From: Epiperipatus broadwayi
Lineage: Eukaryota; Onychophora; Udeonychophora; Euonychophora; Peripatidae
Assembly (NCBI GenBank): GCA_028023455.1
Contig: JAQFVV010012435.1
Coordinates: 2,228,001 to 2,292,000, forward strand
Length of the DNA stretch: 64,000 nt
Reading direction: 5' to 3'
Positions 45,480 through 57,959 of the stretch are shown here, piece after piece (position 1 is the first letter of the stretch; the number at the start of each line of letters is the position of its first letter). The position numbers and the translations under genes are program-made. The notes beneath the pieces were generated by a model. It had not been told where the DNA came from, ran no database searches, and saw only the letters and a program-made list of their open reading frames with translations.

Positions 45480-45715
45480 TTTTTAAAGTCATCTATAATA
45501 TAAGTAAAATATGCAAACAGTGTATTGAAAACAAAGCTTTATTAGTGCAGATAATTATGGTAGTGAGAATGCTTTTGACTGGATTCAGGCAAGGACATAG
45601 CAATCTGTTCAAAAGCATGATCAACATGTCATAATAGTCTGCACTAATAAAGCCTGGCTCTCAATACATGTTTGTATATTTTACTTATATTATAGTTTCG
45701 AAGATAAAGTGTTGC
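45480..45715. mobile_element. Hairpin element in the semaphorin intron
   Basis: The left arm (TCATCTATAATATAAGTAAA, AATATGCAAACAGTGTATTG, AAAGCTTTATTAGTGCAGAT) pairs with the right arm (CTGCACTAATAAAGCCTGG, TCTCAATACATGTTTG, TTACTTATATTATAGTTTCG). The loop of about 60 bp includes GAATGCTTTTGACTGG and its partial complement AAAAGCATGATCAA. Confidence 0.78.
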
Positions 45716-46599
45716 ATTTTTTAAAAAATAAGAAAGATTTACCATTGTTTTGGCAAATAACATTTGCCTTTAATCGGGAAGACTTGTTACTCTGCAGCCA
45801 CTGTAAAGATATAGATAATTACTAAATGAATGATGTAAATATAAATACATTAAAAGTATACTAACTCTTTCTATAACTTCCATTTCTCTTCATACATCAT
45901 AATTTTGAAGTTTTAAAGTAGTTTAAAACAAATTTTAAAATCATTCTTAATTTTGGAATTAGATACTCATTAATGAATAAAAAGTGAAAATTGTAAATAT
46001 TTTAAAATGTAGACAGTTTTGTATTTGTGCAAATCCAAACTTATGAAAACAAATATCTGATTTATAAGTGTTTACAAAAAAATTATGCAAAGTATTCATG
46101 TTATATCAAACTGAATTAAAATAAAGATGGTTTCTTTCATTCATTCATTAGCAGAAAACTAAGTTTTCTTTTTGTTTATTAAGCCAATCAAAGTAATGAG
46201 AATATTTTTCTTTTATTTATTAATGACAGAAATATCTCTTAATTACAAAATTGTTAATTACAAAGAATCTATTGCATTAAATATAATTACAAATATGATG
46301 TTTTAAATAATATATGCTTTCTAAAACATTTCAATACAAGAATATTGTAAATACAATTTAAAAAAAAAAAACTTTAGTATCTTGCAGCAATAAACATTTA
46401 TATATTTTTTTCCAATTTGCACAAAAATTGAATTATGCAAGCCTTGTGAAACACAATAACTCACAAATCAGGAACTGTGCATTTTTTAATATAGGAATTG
46501 TTGGAGCTTGAGTAATTATAGAAAAAGAGGGAATTAGCCACATGGAAGTTGATTGTTATACCTCCCTAATGTTAATCCCTTTTATATCCAGGTAGAAAC
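45716..46599. other. Intronic AT-rich stretch
   Basis: No feature is seen. Confidence 0.4.
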
Positions 46600-47008
46600 T
46601 TTCTATACTGGAAACAATTAAAAACTGGTTTAAGTGCATTCATTCAGGATTGACTATTAATTGCCCCATCTTCAAGCCTATATCGTCAACCCTGGATATG
46701 AGCACATTGACATCCATTATGAAGGGTCTGATTTACCTATGTAAGGTTGTGAATTTTGCATGGACAAAACTTTGATATCATCTGTGTACATTTCAAGTCC
46801 TGCAAGCTTAGTCACCTATCTCCAAGATACCAAACTCTGGGTCCTTCCCATTGCTCCTATTGATCAATGTAGTCATTTTAGGTTATGTAATGCAGGATAT
46901 GTCATCACTAAACTTTTTTCTTTTTTAATACCATTTAATGTATCCTATCATATGAGTTGTAACCAAATTACATAATAAAATTTTCTATATTTTATAATAA
47001 AAAAAGAA
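46600..47008 (+). mobile_element. Possible retroelement 3' end with A-rich tail
   Basis: A less AT-rich block ends in CATAATAAAATTTTC and TTTATAATAAAAAAAGAAG. It resembles the polyadenylated end of the L1-like copy at 5590-5630. No protein motif can be read in the open frame 46760-46975. Confidence 0.3.
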
Positions 47009-49544
47009 GAAGGAATTATTACTAAGCAGTATGTAGTTTATTTATCATTAACCTGCAAGGGCTACAATATATTTTTGTAACATAAATGATACAATTAATA
47101 TGGGAATTTAAAATAAATAAAACAGCTACAAATTATTTTAAAATACTTTATTTTAGATTGGAATTTGTACTACACATTTTTTCAACAGCTGCGATATTTT
47201 TTCTAATATCATCATTATAGCCAATAACTGATACCATTCATGAGAAAAATGTTAATTTATTATAAAATTAAGGTTCGAAATGGGCATTTAAAATCAATAA
47301 AAACAACTAAAAATAATTTTGAGCATTATTTACAAAAAAAAAAATGATATTTGTATATAAAAATATAACTATAGATCACAATAAATGGAAAAGTAAAATT
47401 ATTTACAATTAGAATACAACCGGTATGAGTTTCAACATGCTAAGAGAAAACAACCAAAAAATATAACATAAAATCTCAAAAAAGAAGAAATAAAATTATT
47501 TTTGATTAATTGGATTCAGTTGATTTTTTCTTATAATCAGTTTATTATAATGAAATAAATGTGCTTTTTATTATTGTAAGCTAATGTAAAACAAAAGCTT
47601 TAATTAATATTTATACTATGTTAACAAAATTCATAGTAATTATTTTTTGCAAAATACAAATATATTTATAAAGATAGATACCTGTTCCAGGAAATCAAGG
47701 CTTATGAAAATTATTGAGGGTTAAAAATTGGAGTTTGAACCAAGGAAATAAAAAAAACTAATCAGTGTAATCAACTATTGTTTTAATTAATATAATAAAT
47801 ACATTTTTATACATTATTAATAAAATAAATGTATACCATATACAAAAGTAAGTAATCACTTATAAAATTGCAAATAGTAATATTAATGCTCATTTAAACT
47901 TTTAATGGCATAATCAGGATAAAAAGTGTATTGTTAAAATTTGAAAAATTTTACCATTTAAGTAAATGATAGTATGGCATGGATCGTTCAGTTAACAGTA
48001 TAAAATTGGAGGTAAATTGAAGACAAATGTTTTGACTCTTTTGAATTTGATGTATCTTTTGCTACATTTTGCATCACTACAGAATCTTTATTTATCAAAA
48101 ATCTATATAATTTCTTCATATTGTATGTCTATTTGCTCCACTAAATCATTATCAAATTATATTCTCCAAATGTTTCTGTACTTACTTTTTGACTTCTCTC
48201 TCCTTAACTGACACTTTCAAAATCTTCTACAGCTTTTTCAAGTAATTGACATAATTCTGAATCTCCTTTATTTTTTGTTCCTTTGCACTTTTATTTCTTT
48301 TGCTTTTATTAGATAAATCTGCAATAAATTTTTGTTCCTTATTGTTTTTTTCACTTTTAGATATAATATCTTGCATTATATCTCAAAAAGCAGTACAGTT
48401 ATCAACTAAAAATAAATTATTGTAAAACTAATTTTAAAAAATAGAACAAAGAAATGTATAATAATTTACTGTAATATCAAATTTAATTATTACTCTACAT
48501 TCCGGGTGTAGGCTCAATGAAAAGAGTAGGTCGCTATTTAACACAAATTCTTGCCAGAAGAACATTGATTTTAGAAAAAACTAATATTTATACAAAATTT
48601 TAATGCTTTAAATAAAATAAAAATAATGTATATCTATACTTGATTCAATGGTGTTTACTAAGAAATAAATGTACTTTACTTTCATAATAAGACAATAAAA
48701 AAAATCTCAACCATAACAAATAAATAAAATTGATGATGATCAGAACTTTAAAAGAAAGAGTATGGTATAAGTTTTTAAAGATAATTTACTTGAGATGTCA
48801 TGACATTTATGCATCCTAATAATTCAACATATTCCTGAATTTAGTTTTTTTGTTGTTTGGCGTAGAAATTGACCTTAGAATCTTTTGTTTTAAATTCATC
48901 ACTCAACCACTGCTCTGAATAGTGCACTTCGCTGTTTGGTGGTCAACTGCCTTTCTATGTGTTTTTATATATATATATATTGCTTGTAAGATGAGAATAG
49001 AAGACAAATTATAATAATATTTGTTAGAGCACTATTTTCTCGGCTTATGTAAGAACCTTTTCTTTTTTTTTTTTAGAAAAAATTTCAAATGTTTATTTCC
49101 GTGTTTCTTTCTTTTCAATAATTTTTTTTTTAAAAAAAGTATTTCAAATTTTTTGTTTTTATTCAATTTGTCTTTGAGCATTTTTTTTTATTAAAAAATA
49201 ATGGCTTTTTTGAAATGTATGCCTAAGTGTCTTGATAGATTAAGAGAGAGGGAAAAAAACATTACCACTTGAAGAGAAAAGAATTTTATTTAGGAAACTG
49301 TAAAAGAGTTTAATATCCTTTACAGAAAACACATTTAAAATTCTTAAATATTTCAAACTATTTTTGTAAACTTAATTAGAAGCTCAATAAAAACATTTTT
49401 ATAGTAAATATTAGTAAAATAAATAAGAAATAGATATACAGTCCAATGCTCAAGAAATCGTGTAACATTTAATACCCATGTAGTAGAATAAGCATATCCG
49501 TTTTATTGACCTAAACACATATTTTATTTTTTTCAGCTGGGACT
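47009..49544. other. Intronic AT-rich stretch
   Basis: No gene is seen. The hydrophobic frame at 48017-48211 is composition-driven. Confidence 0.4.
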
Positions 49545-49650
49545 TGATTCAGAAATTTGAAACTCTTGATTCTCATTACTCTACAACCACAACAACCATA
49601 TGGGGCAAGACAAGTTTACTGGCCTACAGTAGCCATAGCTCCTAAGCAAA
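49545..49650 (-). repeat. Possible tRNA-like SINE, minus strand
   Basis: The minus strand has CATATGGTTGTTGTGGTTG, TAGAGTAATGAGAATCAAG and GTTTCAAATTTCTGAATC, spaced like A and B boxes. This explains the block better than an exon. Confidence 0.35.
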
Positions 49651-49799
49651 CCCCGAATATATTTTAATTTTGTTAATCAAATGCCAGCTAGTGTATTTAA
49701 AATAGTATTACTACTGGTGTTCTTGTAAATTTTCTACAGTGCCTGATTCTGTAAGTTATAAATAGCAAATAGATTGCAAAACAAAACATTAAAATGCAT

Positions 49800-50022
49800 A
49801 AGTTGACTTCAAACACAAATCGTATAAGGTGACTTGCACAGCCAAGGTTGCATCATATTGCAAACATTAAGAGACCACATCTTATATGGATAAATGAAAT
49901 GAGAAAGTGTTGGGGTGATGTGAAGAGAGTCTAGAAATCGGAAAATCTGGATTGAACTTGGAGATACCTTCATTCTGCAGTGGATTGATAATCGTTGAAA
50001 ATGATGATGATGGTAATGGTCT
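49800..50022 (+). mobile_element. RTE-type LINE 3' end
   Basis: AAGAGACCACATCTTATATG, GGGGTGATGTGAAGAGAG, GGATTGAACTTGGAGATACC, TTCATTCTGCAGTGGATTGA and a (GAT)n tail match the 25.8-kb copy. It is a short 5'-truncated insertion in the semaphorin intron. Confidence 0.75.
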
Positions 50023-50327
50023 GTATATTCACACTCCTATTGATTGCATCACAAATGACATACCTGAAAAATATTGAGATTTGGAATCTTGAGTATCGTA
50101 GGGAAAAAAGTATCCAGGTGTCTGTTAGGTTTAATGTACGTCATAGGCATGGGTGATCCTTTATAGGCATGATGGTGAACAAATATTTTATTACATTTAT
50201 ATCAATTTTTATATACTATACATATTTATGTCATATTTGTCTTAACGTTTTTATATTCTTCACGGTTGTAATAATCGTATTTTAATAAAATTGCTTTAAT
50301 CATGTGATTGCTTTCTTTTACATCTAG

Positions 50328-50389
50328 AAATTGGAATTCTCATTATTACCAAAGCATTCAAGAAGGGAAGCATGATAGTTGTCCCGATG
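50328..50389 (+). CDS. Semaphorin exon following the PSI domain
   Basis: The acceptor CTTTCTTTTACATCTAG is followed by one base that completes the codon left open by 43758. The frame then reads NWNSHYYQSIQEGKHDSCPD and one base before GTAAGATG, a strong donor. Semaphorins carry a conserved '(F/I)IQ.(I/V).(E/D)G.H..CP' segment just after PSI, and QSIQEGKHDSCPD fits it well. Together with the 43690 exon this gives an uninterrupted, correctly phased PSI-to-linker segment. In class-1 semaphorins the next part leads to the transmembrane helix. I could not find that exon in the remaining 13.6 kb, so the next intron is probably longer than the window. Confidence 0.82.
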
Positions 50390-51604
50390 GTAAGATGTTA
50401 ATAATAACATTATTAATTCTGCACCCCACCCCCCATTATTTATTAATTATATTTTAAAATTTTATCTTATTAAAAATTGATGTAATGCACAAATGAAAGC
50501 TTTCAAATTTTTTTTTAAAAAAAATCCTATTTTTTTTTTAGTCATTAATAATGAAATATATTATTTGGTGAAACTATTCATTCTTTATTATTCTTTCGTA
50601 TGTAAATTATAAATCTGATTTTATTTCATTTTTATGCTAATCATTTCAAACTGTATTTAAGCTTCTCGATAAATCCTTTTGCTATCCTTGAAGATAGAAT
50701 TAACACTATTTTATACTCAAGTGTATGATAGAGTTTTGGAAAAATTGATAAATTGGTTAAGTAATTATGTAAATGAGTGTGTGTTTAAAAAAAGAAAGTC
50801 ATATAACAATAACTTTACAAGATTATAAAGAGAGATGATTAATAACAATCTAAGAATTATCTTTGTTTACAATCTATTTGAAATCGAAGATACATTGTTT
50901 TTGTTGGTATTTGTATTTTTACTTTTTTTATATATATTTGCAAAATTGTATGCCTATGTATGTTATGCCTCTACAAACTCGTAAAAAAATAATGATCTAT
51001 TTAATTTTTTTATTTAAATTTTTAAAATACTATTTAAACAATTTTTAATTACTTTTAAATATTAATTATGTAGTTATTATTATTGTGGAAATTTTTTCAT
51101 TATTATTGAAACTTAATGCATTTTAGCTTAAAGTCAATAAAACATTTTTTTGCTTACAAATAATTATCTATTAAAATTTGTATTTATAAAGTTAAAAGTG
51201 AATATAGAATACATAATCAGCTCTTTCAAAATGCAATTAAAAACATATTGTTTTTATATACACACACATTATCTATTTTTGCTGCCATATGTGATATATA
51301 TATATAGGTGCAGTACTATTAATCCATCAGTCTCATTTTAGAGTTGTAATTAATCTGAATATCACTATTATCAGACTTTATTATTTTAGCGTGAGTTCCA
51401 GTTATTTAATTTTTTTTTTGTTTAATTTTGAATACACTTGCATTTAAAAAGTAATAATAGACCCATGGTTGTGTATGTAATTATATATTATTTCTATCAT
51501 CTAGTTAAAGCGTGTTTAAAAACATTTACGTTGCCCTTAAAAAAATAGAGAATTCAGAAAAATCATTTTATATGTGTTATTTTTTTATTGTTTCTTTCTT
51601 TTGA
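50390..51604. other. Start of the next semaphorin intron, AT-rich
   Basis: It begins GTAAGATG. It holds a C-run near 50424-50434 and TA repeats. The frames at 50863 and 51150 show no motif. Confidence 0.4.
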
Positions 51605-51780
51605 TAGAAAGCCTAATTGGCTAGAGCTTCATTTTAATTTAAATAGGCATAAATCTAAAGATTGCCAGTTTCAGTTTTTATGCTAATACTATCACTGGTC
51701 ATTCCAGCAATCCCTAAAAGACAATGGAGTAATATTTAAACAATGTGTTCCACACTAAGCTGCTTGTAGTTATAAAAGGA
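51605..51780 (+). repeat. Decayed Penelope family A pseudo-LTR with tRNA-like module
   Basis: CTAATTGGCTAGAGC, CAGTTTCAGTTTTTATGCTA, ACTATCACTGGTCA and CCAGCAATCCCTAAAAG follow the order of the 35134 copy (TTGGTTAGAGC, GGTTCAAATCCCATGCTA, ACTGTCACTGGTCA, CCAGCAACACCTGAAG). It is strongly diverged. Confidence 0.5.
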
Positions 51781-51836
51781 TTTACTTCATTTAATTTTAC
51801 TAATTTGTAAATTTTAAACTACTGGATACAAATTTG

Positions 51837-52315
51837 AATCCATCAACCCTACAATAGTATGTAGGGAAAGAAACGACCATAGGCGTAAAATTAAAGAGAC
51901 CTACTTCATAAATAACATACTAATTCCATAAATAAGAAGGACACCTATTTCACCATTTTAAAAAGATGGACAAATTAATCAAAACAAAGATAACACCATG
52001 ATCTATGGCAAATGAATCCATCAACCCTACAATAGTATGTAGAGAAATAAACAACCATAGGCATAAAATTAAAGAGGCCTACTTCATATATAACGATACT
52101 AATTCCATAAATAGGAACCTGTTTCACCATTTCAAAAAGATGGACAAATCAATCAAAACAAAGATAACACCATGACCTATGACAAATGAACAGCAAACTA
52201 ATTTCCATAAATTACAATATGCCTCCTCATTACCATCGACTGCACTCAGTTATGAATATGAAGTCTAAGAACTTCGAAAGCACTTAGTGTATATAAACTT
52301 ATAAACAAAATTAAA
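51837..52315 (+). mobile_element. Penelope family B relic with a 177-bp tandem duplication
   Basis: 51837-52013 and 52014-52190 are direct repeats of equal length (GAATCCATCAACCCTACAAT to CTATGGCAAAT or CTATGACAAAT). The second copy reads NPTIVCREINNHRHKIKEAY and then SINR, the C-terminal Penelope pattern also seen at 30127. After it comes TTATGAATATGAAGTC, a loop, then GACTTCGAAAGCACTTAG-like sequence (52250-52296), the family B end motif. Frames are broken. Confidence 0.6.
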
Positions 52316-52589
52316 CTTCTCTAACAAGCATGTTAGTGCAGAAGTAGTTGTATTAAACATTATGAATAAAGCCAAAGAAACATAAACTTGCAAATTAATG
52401 TAATTAAATCAAGACTAAGTTTGCAGCGTTCAATTTTTTATATATAATAACAATAAAAAGCAACCATTCAAAAATGAACATGGCCCTTCCAACTCCTAAA
52501 AAAAAGAAAGGAAAAAACAAAAACTACTCTGTGAAACACAAATACATCAACATAAAGAATATTGGTCCAATTTTCTGTTTATTTATTAT

Positions 52590-55360
52590 TGTATGATGAT
52601 GTTGTATTTTAGTTTTCTCAAAACTTTTCTTTCTGAAATGCTTCAACATCATGTTTAATTGTAACTCTCCAATCTCTCTGTCATATCTTTCCAATGGAAA
52701 CAATTGACATTGCACTTCTTTAGAATGTCTTTGACACAATCTTTTTGACAAAGGCAAAGTCTACCTATCCTACAAAATCCATGTTCAAGTTCACCCTAAA
52801 ACAATCATTTAGGAAGTCTTCCATTGTTCATTTGATTTACATGTCCAGTCCAATATAGGTGTGCTTTTGCAAAGTGGAATCAGTAGTATCATGTCCTGCA
52901 AGTTGAAGACCACATTGATTGGTTTTATGGATCTTGCCACTGTATTTTTAAAATTGTACAGAGAATTCTTAAATGAAGTTTTTCTAATGCCTTTGTATTG
53001 TTCCAATAGGGTGTCCATGTTTTACATCCATTAAATAAATTAGGTAAAATGACAGCTTTATATATATTTAACTTAGTAGCAGTACTTATTTTTCTATAAT
53101 GAATACTCTATCTTTTAACTTATTAAAAGCAGCAACATCACATTGGAATCTGTGTTATATCTCAACATCTAAGACTATCTTTTACTTATTAAACCACCAA
53201 GGGTTTTTAAATTGCTTTCCATTCTCAAGCTGAAAACCATCCACCCTGAAAGTTGCCGATGATTTTTTTTCAGTCACTGGCTAATAAAGAAGTTGAGTTT
53301 TTTGAAGATTACTTAATAAATCAAGATGTTTATAAGTTGCATTCAAAATATTAAGAACATTATGTAAATTGTCTTTCGAATTAGCAAAAATAGCACAATC
53401 ATCAACATACTGTAAATCCAGAAACCAAAAAGATGAAGTTCTTGTTATTGCTTTTATCTGATTGGAATTAAAAATTCCATCATCAAACCTCTATTTGATT
53501 AAGTCACCAGTTTCATTTCAAATGCATCAGATTTTCCACCTATATTAATAACACATTCTTTCATTCCATCATCAAAAGCTGTATAGTATGAATTAATTTT
53601 GGTAGATAACCAAATAAGTTCAAACAATACCATTGAACTGTCCTATTATTTGAATTAAATGCCTTGAACAAATTAATAAAAGCAATATATAATTTTTTTC
53701 TTTTATTCCTAACATTTTTCTTGGATTTTCCTGGTAACAAAAATCATATATCTGTATAGTATTTCTTTATTTCTGTAAACCACATTGAGTCTCTGGTAAT
53801 CATTCATTTATAAATGGAAGCAATCTATTCAGTAAAATTCTTGGAAGTACTCGAGCTGTAGTGGATAGTGATATTACATAGAAATTACCACAATCTTGTC
53901 TATTCCCTTTGATTTTAAATAAAGTGTCTTTATGATTGGATGACACTACTTCATAAATTCAGATATTTCTGAAAAAAAATCTAATATTTTTGAAACTAAT
54001 ATATCACTATCATGTTTTAAAATGTTTTCAGGTATTTTGTCAGAAGCTTTTTTATAATTACAAAGAGTTATTTTGATATTATTAAGCTGGATATCTTTGT
54101 CCAAATCTAAATGAGTAGATAAAATGGATATATCATTAAAAATCAAAATATCATTATCATCATATAAGCGAGACCATTTCTGGATTTAATAGGATAGTGA
54201 TACTATTTTTAGAGCCATATGTTGCTTTCAATGCAGTGATCAGTGATTGTCTGTATCTTTGCAGTTTTAATCCACCAATCATAAGTCTTCTTGTTAATCA
54301 TTGAATTTCTGTCTTCAGATCTTTTATATTTTTTATGATAATCCACATTTAATCTATTATTTTGTCAAGCAGAGAATGCCATTTTTAAAAATGAGATCAC
54401 TGATAAGATTATTGTTAGAAAACCAGTCATGATATCTCTTTTTAGTGAACTCAAGAATAGATTTACTTGTACCCATAACATGCTCCATGCTTCAGTAATA
54501 TGACACTTCTGGAGATTCAAACTAGCAATTTTAATATTTAGTAGTTATTGAAATCTTGTATATATAGTAGATTCTTCCAAAGAAAGAATCAATTTTTTTG
54601 TGAATATAATTGGAATATCTATTTCTTATGCAACTATCATTTTAATTTTAGATTATATTAATTTATGATCTGTTAAATAATGTGATGTCATGAATGTTTG
54701 TGTAATGTACCTTCTTTTATATTCTAATTTCTAATAATAATATAATATATTGAATGCCATTGTTTTGAATGTAGATACATACCTGTTCCTTGTAGTAGTA
54801 TTTCTACCTAAACAAAGCTTTGGGATAGTCAAACCATGTGTTGTGCATAAATTCAATAATAATAAACCATTTGAATTTACAATGCCAATACCATTATTTC
54901 CAATAATTTTGGTCACAGTCTACTATTTGCACCCACACATGCATTAAAGTCACCAAGAAGAAAAATTGGATCCTTTAACAGTAAGCATTGTTGTAAGGGA
55001 TGCTATCCAATAAGGAATAAAAGCTTTCCATTTCAAAATTCTCTAAATTTAAAATTGGAGCATAAACATTAATAAAATGAGATCTAATAATATTATGCAA
55101 GGCAAGTTTTAAGATCATTAACACTAAATTAGATTTTACAGCAAATCCATCTGTTCTAATAAACTTCTCGCCTCTTGAAGATGAGTTCCTATATTAAGTT
55201 AAATTCATGCTTTCCATGAACTTCTATTTAGAAAAAAAATTATATTTGCGATAACTTTCCTTTAGTATTAAATTTGCCACTCACTTCATCACTATGACTG
55301 ATATATTATTCTTACTATTTTCATTATTTCTACTACTGAAATGTGTAATCAACCAGATGC
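52590..55360 (-). mobile_element. Non-LTR retrotransposon (AP-endonuclease and RT), minus strand, degenerate
   Basis: On the minus strand the N-terminal part near 55150-55000 reads GEKFIRTDGFAVKSNLV and INVYAPILN. GDFNACVG follows at 54931-54954 (endonuclease catalytic block), then IGNNGIG and NGLLLLNLCTTHGLTI near 54900-54830. The RT motif C reads QYVDDCAIF at about 53388-53412, followed by NLQKTQLLY. The C-terminal end (52600-53000) continues a 'VGHV.RM'-type linker in broken frames. This LINE differs from the RTE copies (YVDD and not FADD, no GAT tail), and the catalytic Asp pair is intact. Many stops and shifts. The clade is uncertain; Jockey/CR1-like superfamilies use this layout. Confidence 0.65.
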
Positions 55361-56099
55361 AACAACTTAGTCAGATTATCTGAGACTGAGCACTTTAGAC
55401 CACATTTTCTAGACTATTCTACTTCTATATTATGTAGGGGTTTCTCTAAATATGGTCACCTAAACATATAGCATATACCAGCCAAAATTTCTATCATATT
55501 TGAATCCAGTTACAAACTGAATCATTAGTGATGGCCTCAAGAAAATATCACAACTAAGGTCTATTATCTTACTAAGTCTGTCCCTGTTGTTGCTTTCTTA
55601 TTTTTGCAGACTTGAGCTTAAAAATGGAAGAAAAGAATATTGGAGTCAGAAATGCTATGAAGATAGTTAAACTATGAAAATATTGTTACACAAAGTCACA
55701 ATCTCATTGTCACTGTTATTATAAGGAAATGGCTGATGACATGAGAGACTCACAACTTGACTGAAGAAAATGGAGACAAATGACTGATGGGTCAGAAATT
55801 GTAGATAGCCTTTGATGAACCAATTTTTTATCCCACAAGACAACAGATATTTTTGACCAAGCATGGTTTATTTGTTATTCACATTTGGTCTTCATATCTA
55901 AAATTAATTTTAAAGTTAACTGAAAGAATGCAAAAATTATAAAAGATATAAATTATTTAATGAAATTTTTTTTAAAAAAAGTTTATTTTTTTATATTACT
56001 TATAATAATATGACTTTGTTTTCATGAAGCAAATTTAAATCCTTCTAAGAACTTTATATAAAATTTTTTTATTTATTTATTAAATAATAACAACTTTCA
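55361..56099. other. AT-rich non-coding stretch
   Basis: No supported feature. TTTGCAGACTTGAGC near 55605 looks like an acceptor, but the following frame has early stops. Confidence 0.4.
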
Positions 56100-56540
56100 C
56101 ATAATTGAAAACAATTTGAAACTAAAAAAATATTTACAGTTGTTTCTAGTGGGTTATTTAGTCTTCAAATTGTGTAAGAAATGCATAGAAAATATTAAAC
56201 ATATGTTAATTGAATGTAAATGCCTGCAATCAGAAAGGGTACAAATAATGAAGTTGTGGAAGAATAAATATAAACATAAAGTGATTATACAGAAAGTAGA
56301 TTCTTGGTTTTAATGCTTGGTTTTGGAATAGATAAGAGAAATTTAGATATAAAGGCCATGGAGTTGATGAAGATTGCATTGTGGAATTGGGATGGAACAG
56401 GGTAGAGAAGAATATAGGAAAAACTTAGGGTCGGGAATGGAAAGAGTAGGTAAGGTGGATAACATTTCTCTGGACATAGTGGCTGAGAGATTCCTGACTC
56501 CAAAAAAGGAGAAACCACAGTGCATCACATCTATTTGACA
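56100..56540 (+). mobile_element. LINE relic, C-terminal CCHC-like tail
   Basis: The frame 56116-56313 contains CKKCIENIKHMLIEC followed by ERVQIMKLW. The pattern C-x2-C-x6-H-x4-C plus 'LW' is the C-terminal zinc-knuckle-like tail of several LINE clades. The following sequence to about 56530 continues in decayed frames. Confidence 0.55.
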
Positions 56541-57955
56541 AATAAAATATGAACAAGTGCTGCCATTTTGTGCAATTTGAATTTTGCAATTTATTTTTAA
56601 AATATAGAGCTTTATATTTTTCTGGTAAGTCCTGTCATTGAGAAACTAAAATATGTACAATTTTTACCATTTATTTAAAAGTATTTCCCACAAGATTACA
56701 ACTAATCAATTGGCATATAAATGTTCAAATATTGTTTGAGTAAAATCATAACAGGAAATTTGTCAGAATAAGTATTAATCAGTAAATGTTTATTTTTTTA
56801 TTTACCATGAGAATGCTACTCCAATATAAAATTAGCTATCACAGAAGATTATAAGTTTTCTAACAAAATTAAATGACTTTTTAGCAAAATTATTACATGT
56901 TTTTAAAATTACTAAAAGCAACAAAAGTTTTTTTTAGCATTAAAAATATTAAAATTTTATTGAGACTTAAAAAAAATCTTAAATTTTAATAGCTTCACAA
57001 TAATTTTTAATCAATTTTCTAATTGAACATATATTTATTGTCAACCTATTATTAGCATTTAGAAAGGGAGTCACCTAAATTATTTAAAATAAGTTGGAAA
57101 ATTTGCTTTTGAACAAATGATTTATTGTTTATTTCTCAGTTAAATGTTTTTTTTAATAATTTGGGTAACAAAACTAATGTCACATAGGTAGTTCACATTT
57201 TAATTTCTATTTTTTATTTAAGAATAAAACATCTTTTGGTAATAACACTTTTTTTTAATAAATATGCATAGCTTTATTATGTATGTGTTTATATCACAGT
57301 TTTTTTTTCAACTTCCTTGTCTATTCATGTGTGTATATATATGTTTGTGTTTATATATATGATTTTGCACATAGTTATAAGCTGTTCTTTAAAAACGCAT
57401 GCACACTTAGTTAAATGCAGATTTAAAAATACATATGTACAATTTATTTTAAATTTATTGAGTTGGTTGATTTTATTAGAAGCGTCACTGAAATGATATA
57501 TGTGTCATTTTTTGTGAGGCTTTAGAATGGAATGTCTCTTATTAAATTGAGAGATATTTTATGAAAGAGATTCTTATTTTTTGTATTAGAATGTTTTCCT
57601 TTTTTTTGGAGGGTGTATATATTACACATATGTAAGTACTTGCTTATATTTTTTGTTATTAATTGTAATTGGTTATAGCTGAATTGTTTTACATTGGAAG
57701 TACTCTAATTGCAGAGGAAACATTTATTAGTCTATTACTTAATAACACATTAAAATGCACAAGGTATGCCTCATATCATTATTTTGATATATTTTTCAGC
57801 ATTATTTATTTTTAAGTTATGATGTTAATGTGATATTTTAATTATTTTGTTGGCTAATTTTAATAATTATAATAATAGCTGATTGAATCATTCTTTTATT
57901 GAAGTTTTCTTAGAAGTAATTTTTAATATTACTATTTGTATACATATTTTGGCTA
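56541..57955. other. AT-rich non-coding stretch
   Basis: No feature is seen. Confidence 0.4.
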
Positions 57956-57959
57956 ATGA

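Larger units (their letters stand above)
43759..50327 (+). other. Semaphorin intron between PSI exon and next exon (6.57 kb)
   Basis: It begins GTAATT and ends with CTTTCTTTTACATCTAG. The phases of the two flanking exons fit (two bases plus one). The intron contains the fold-back elements at 44355 and 45480, a direct/inverted repeat at 43970, tRNA-like pieces and an RTE tail. Nothing else in it looks coding. Confidence 0.7.

Noticed and set aside
49540-49650. A TTTTTTTCAG acceptor followed by a frame reading NWDLIQKFETLDSHY when joined to the PSI exon
   Set aside because: No donor follows before a stop, the sequence reads as a tRNA-like repeat on the minus strand, and the 50328 exon gives a much better semaphorin match in the same phase.
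55605-55680. Exon after TTATTTTTGCAG
   Set aside because: All frames stop quickly, there is no good donor, and nothing resembles the region after the PSI linker of semaphorins.
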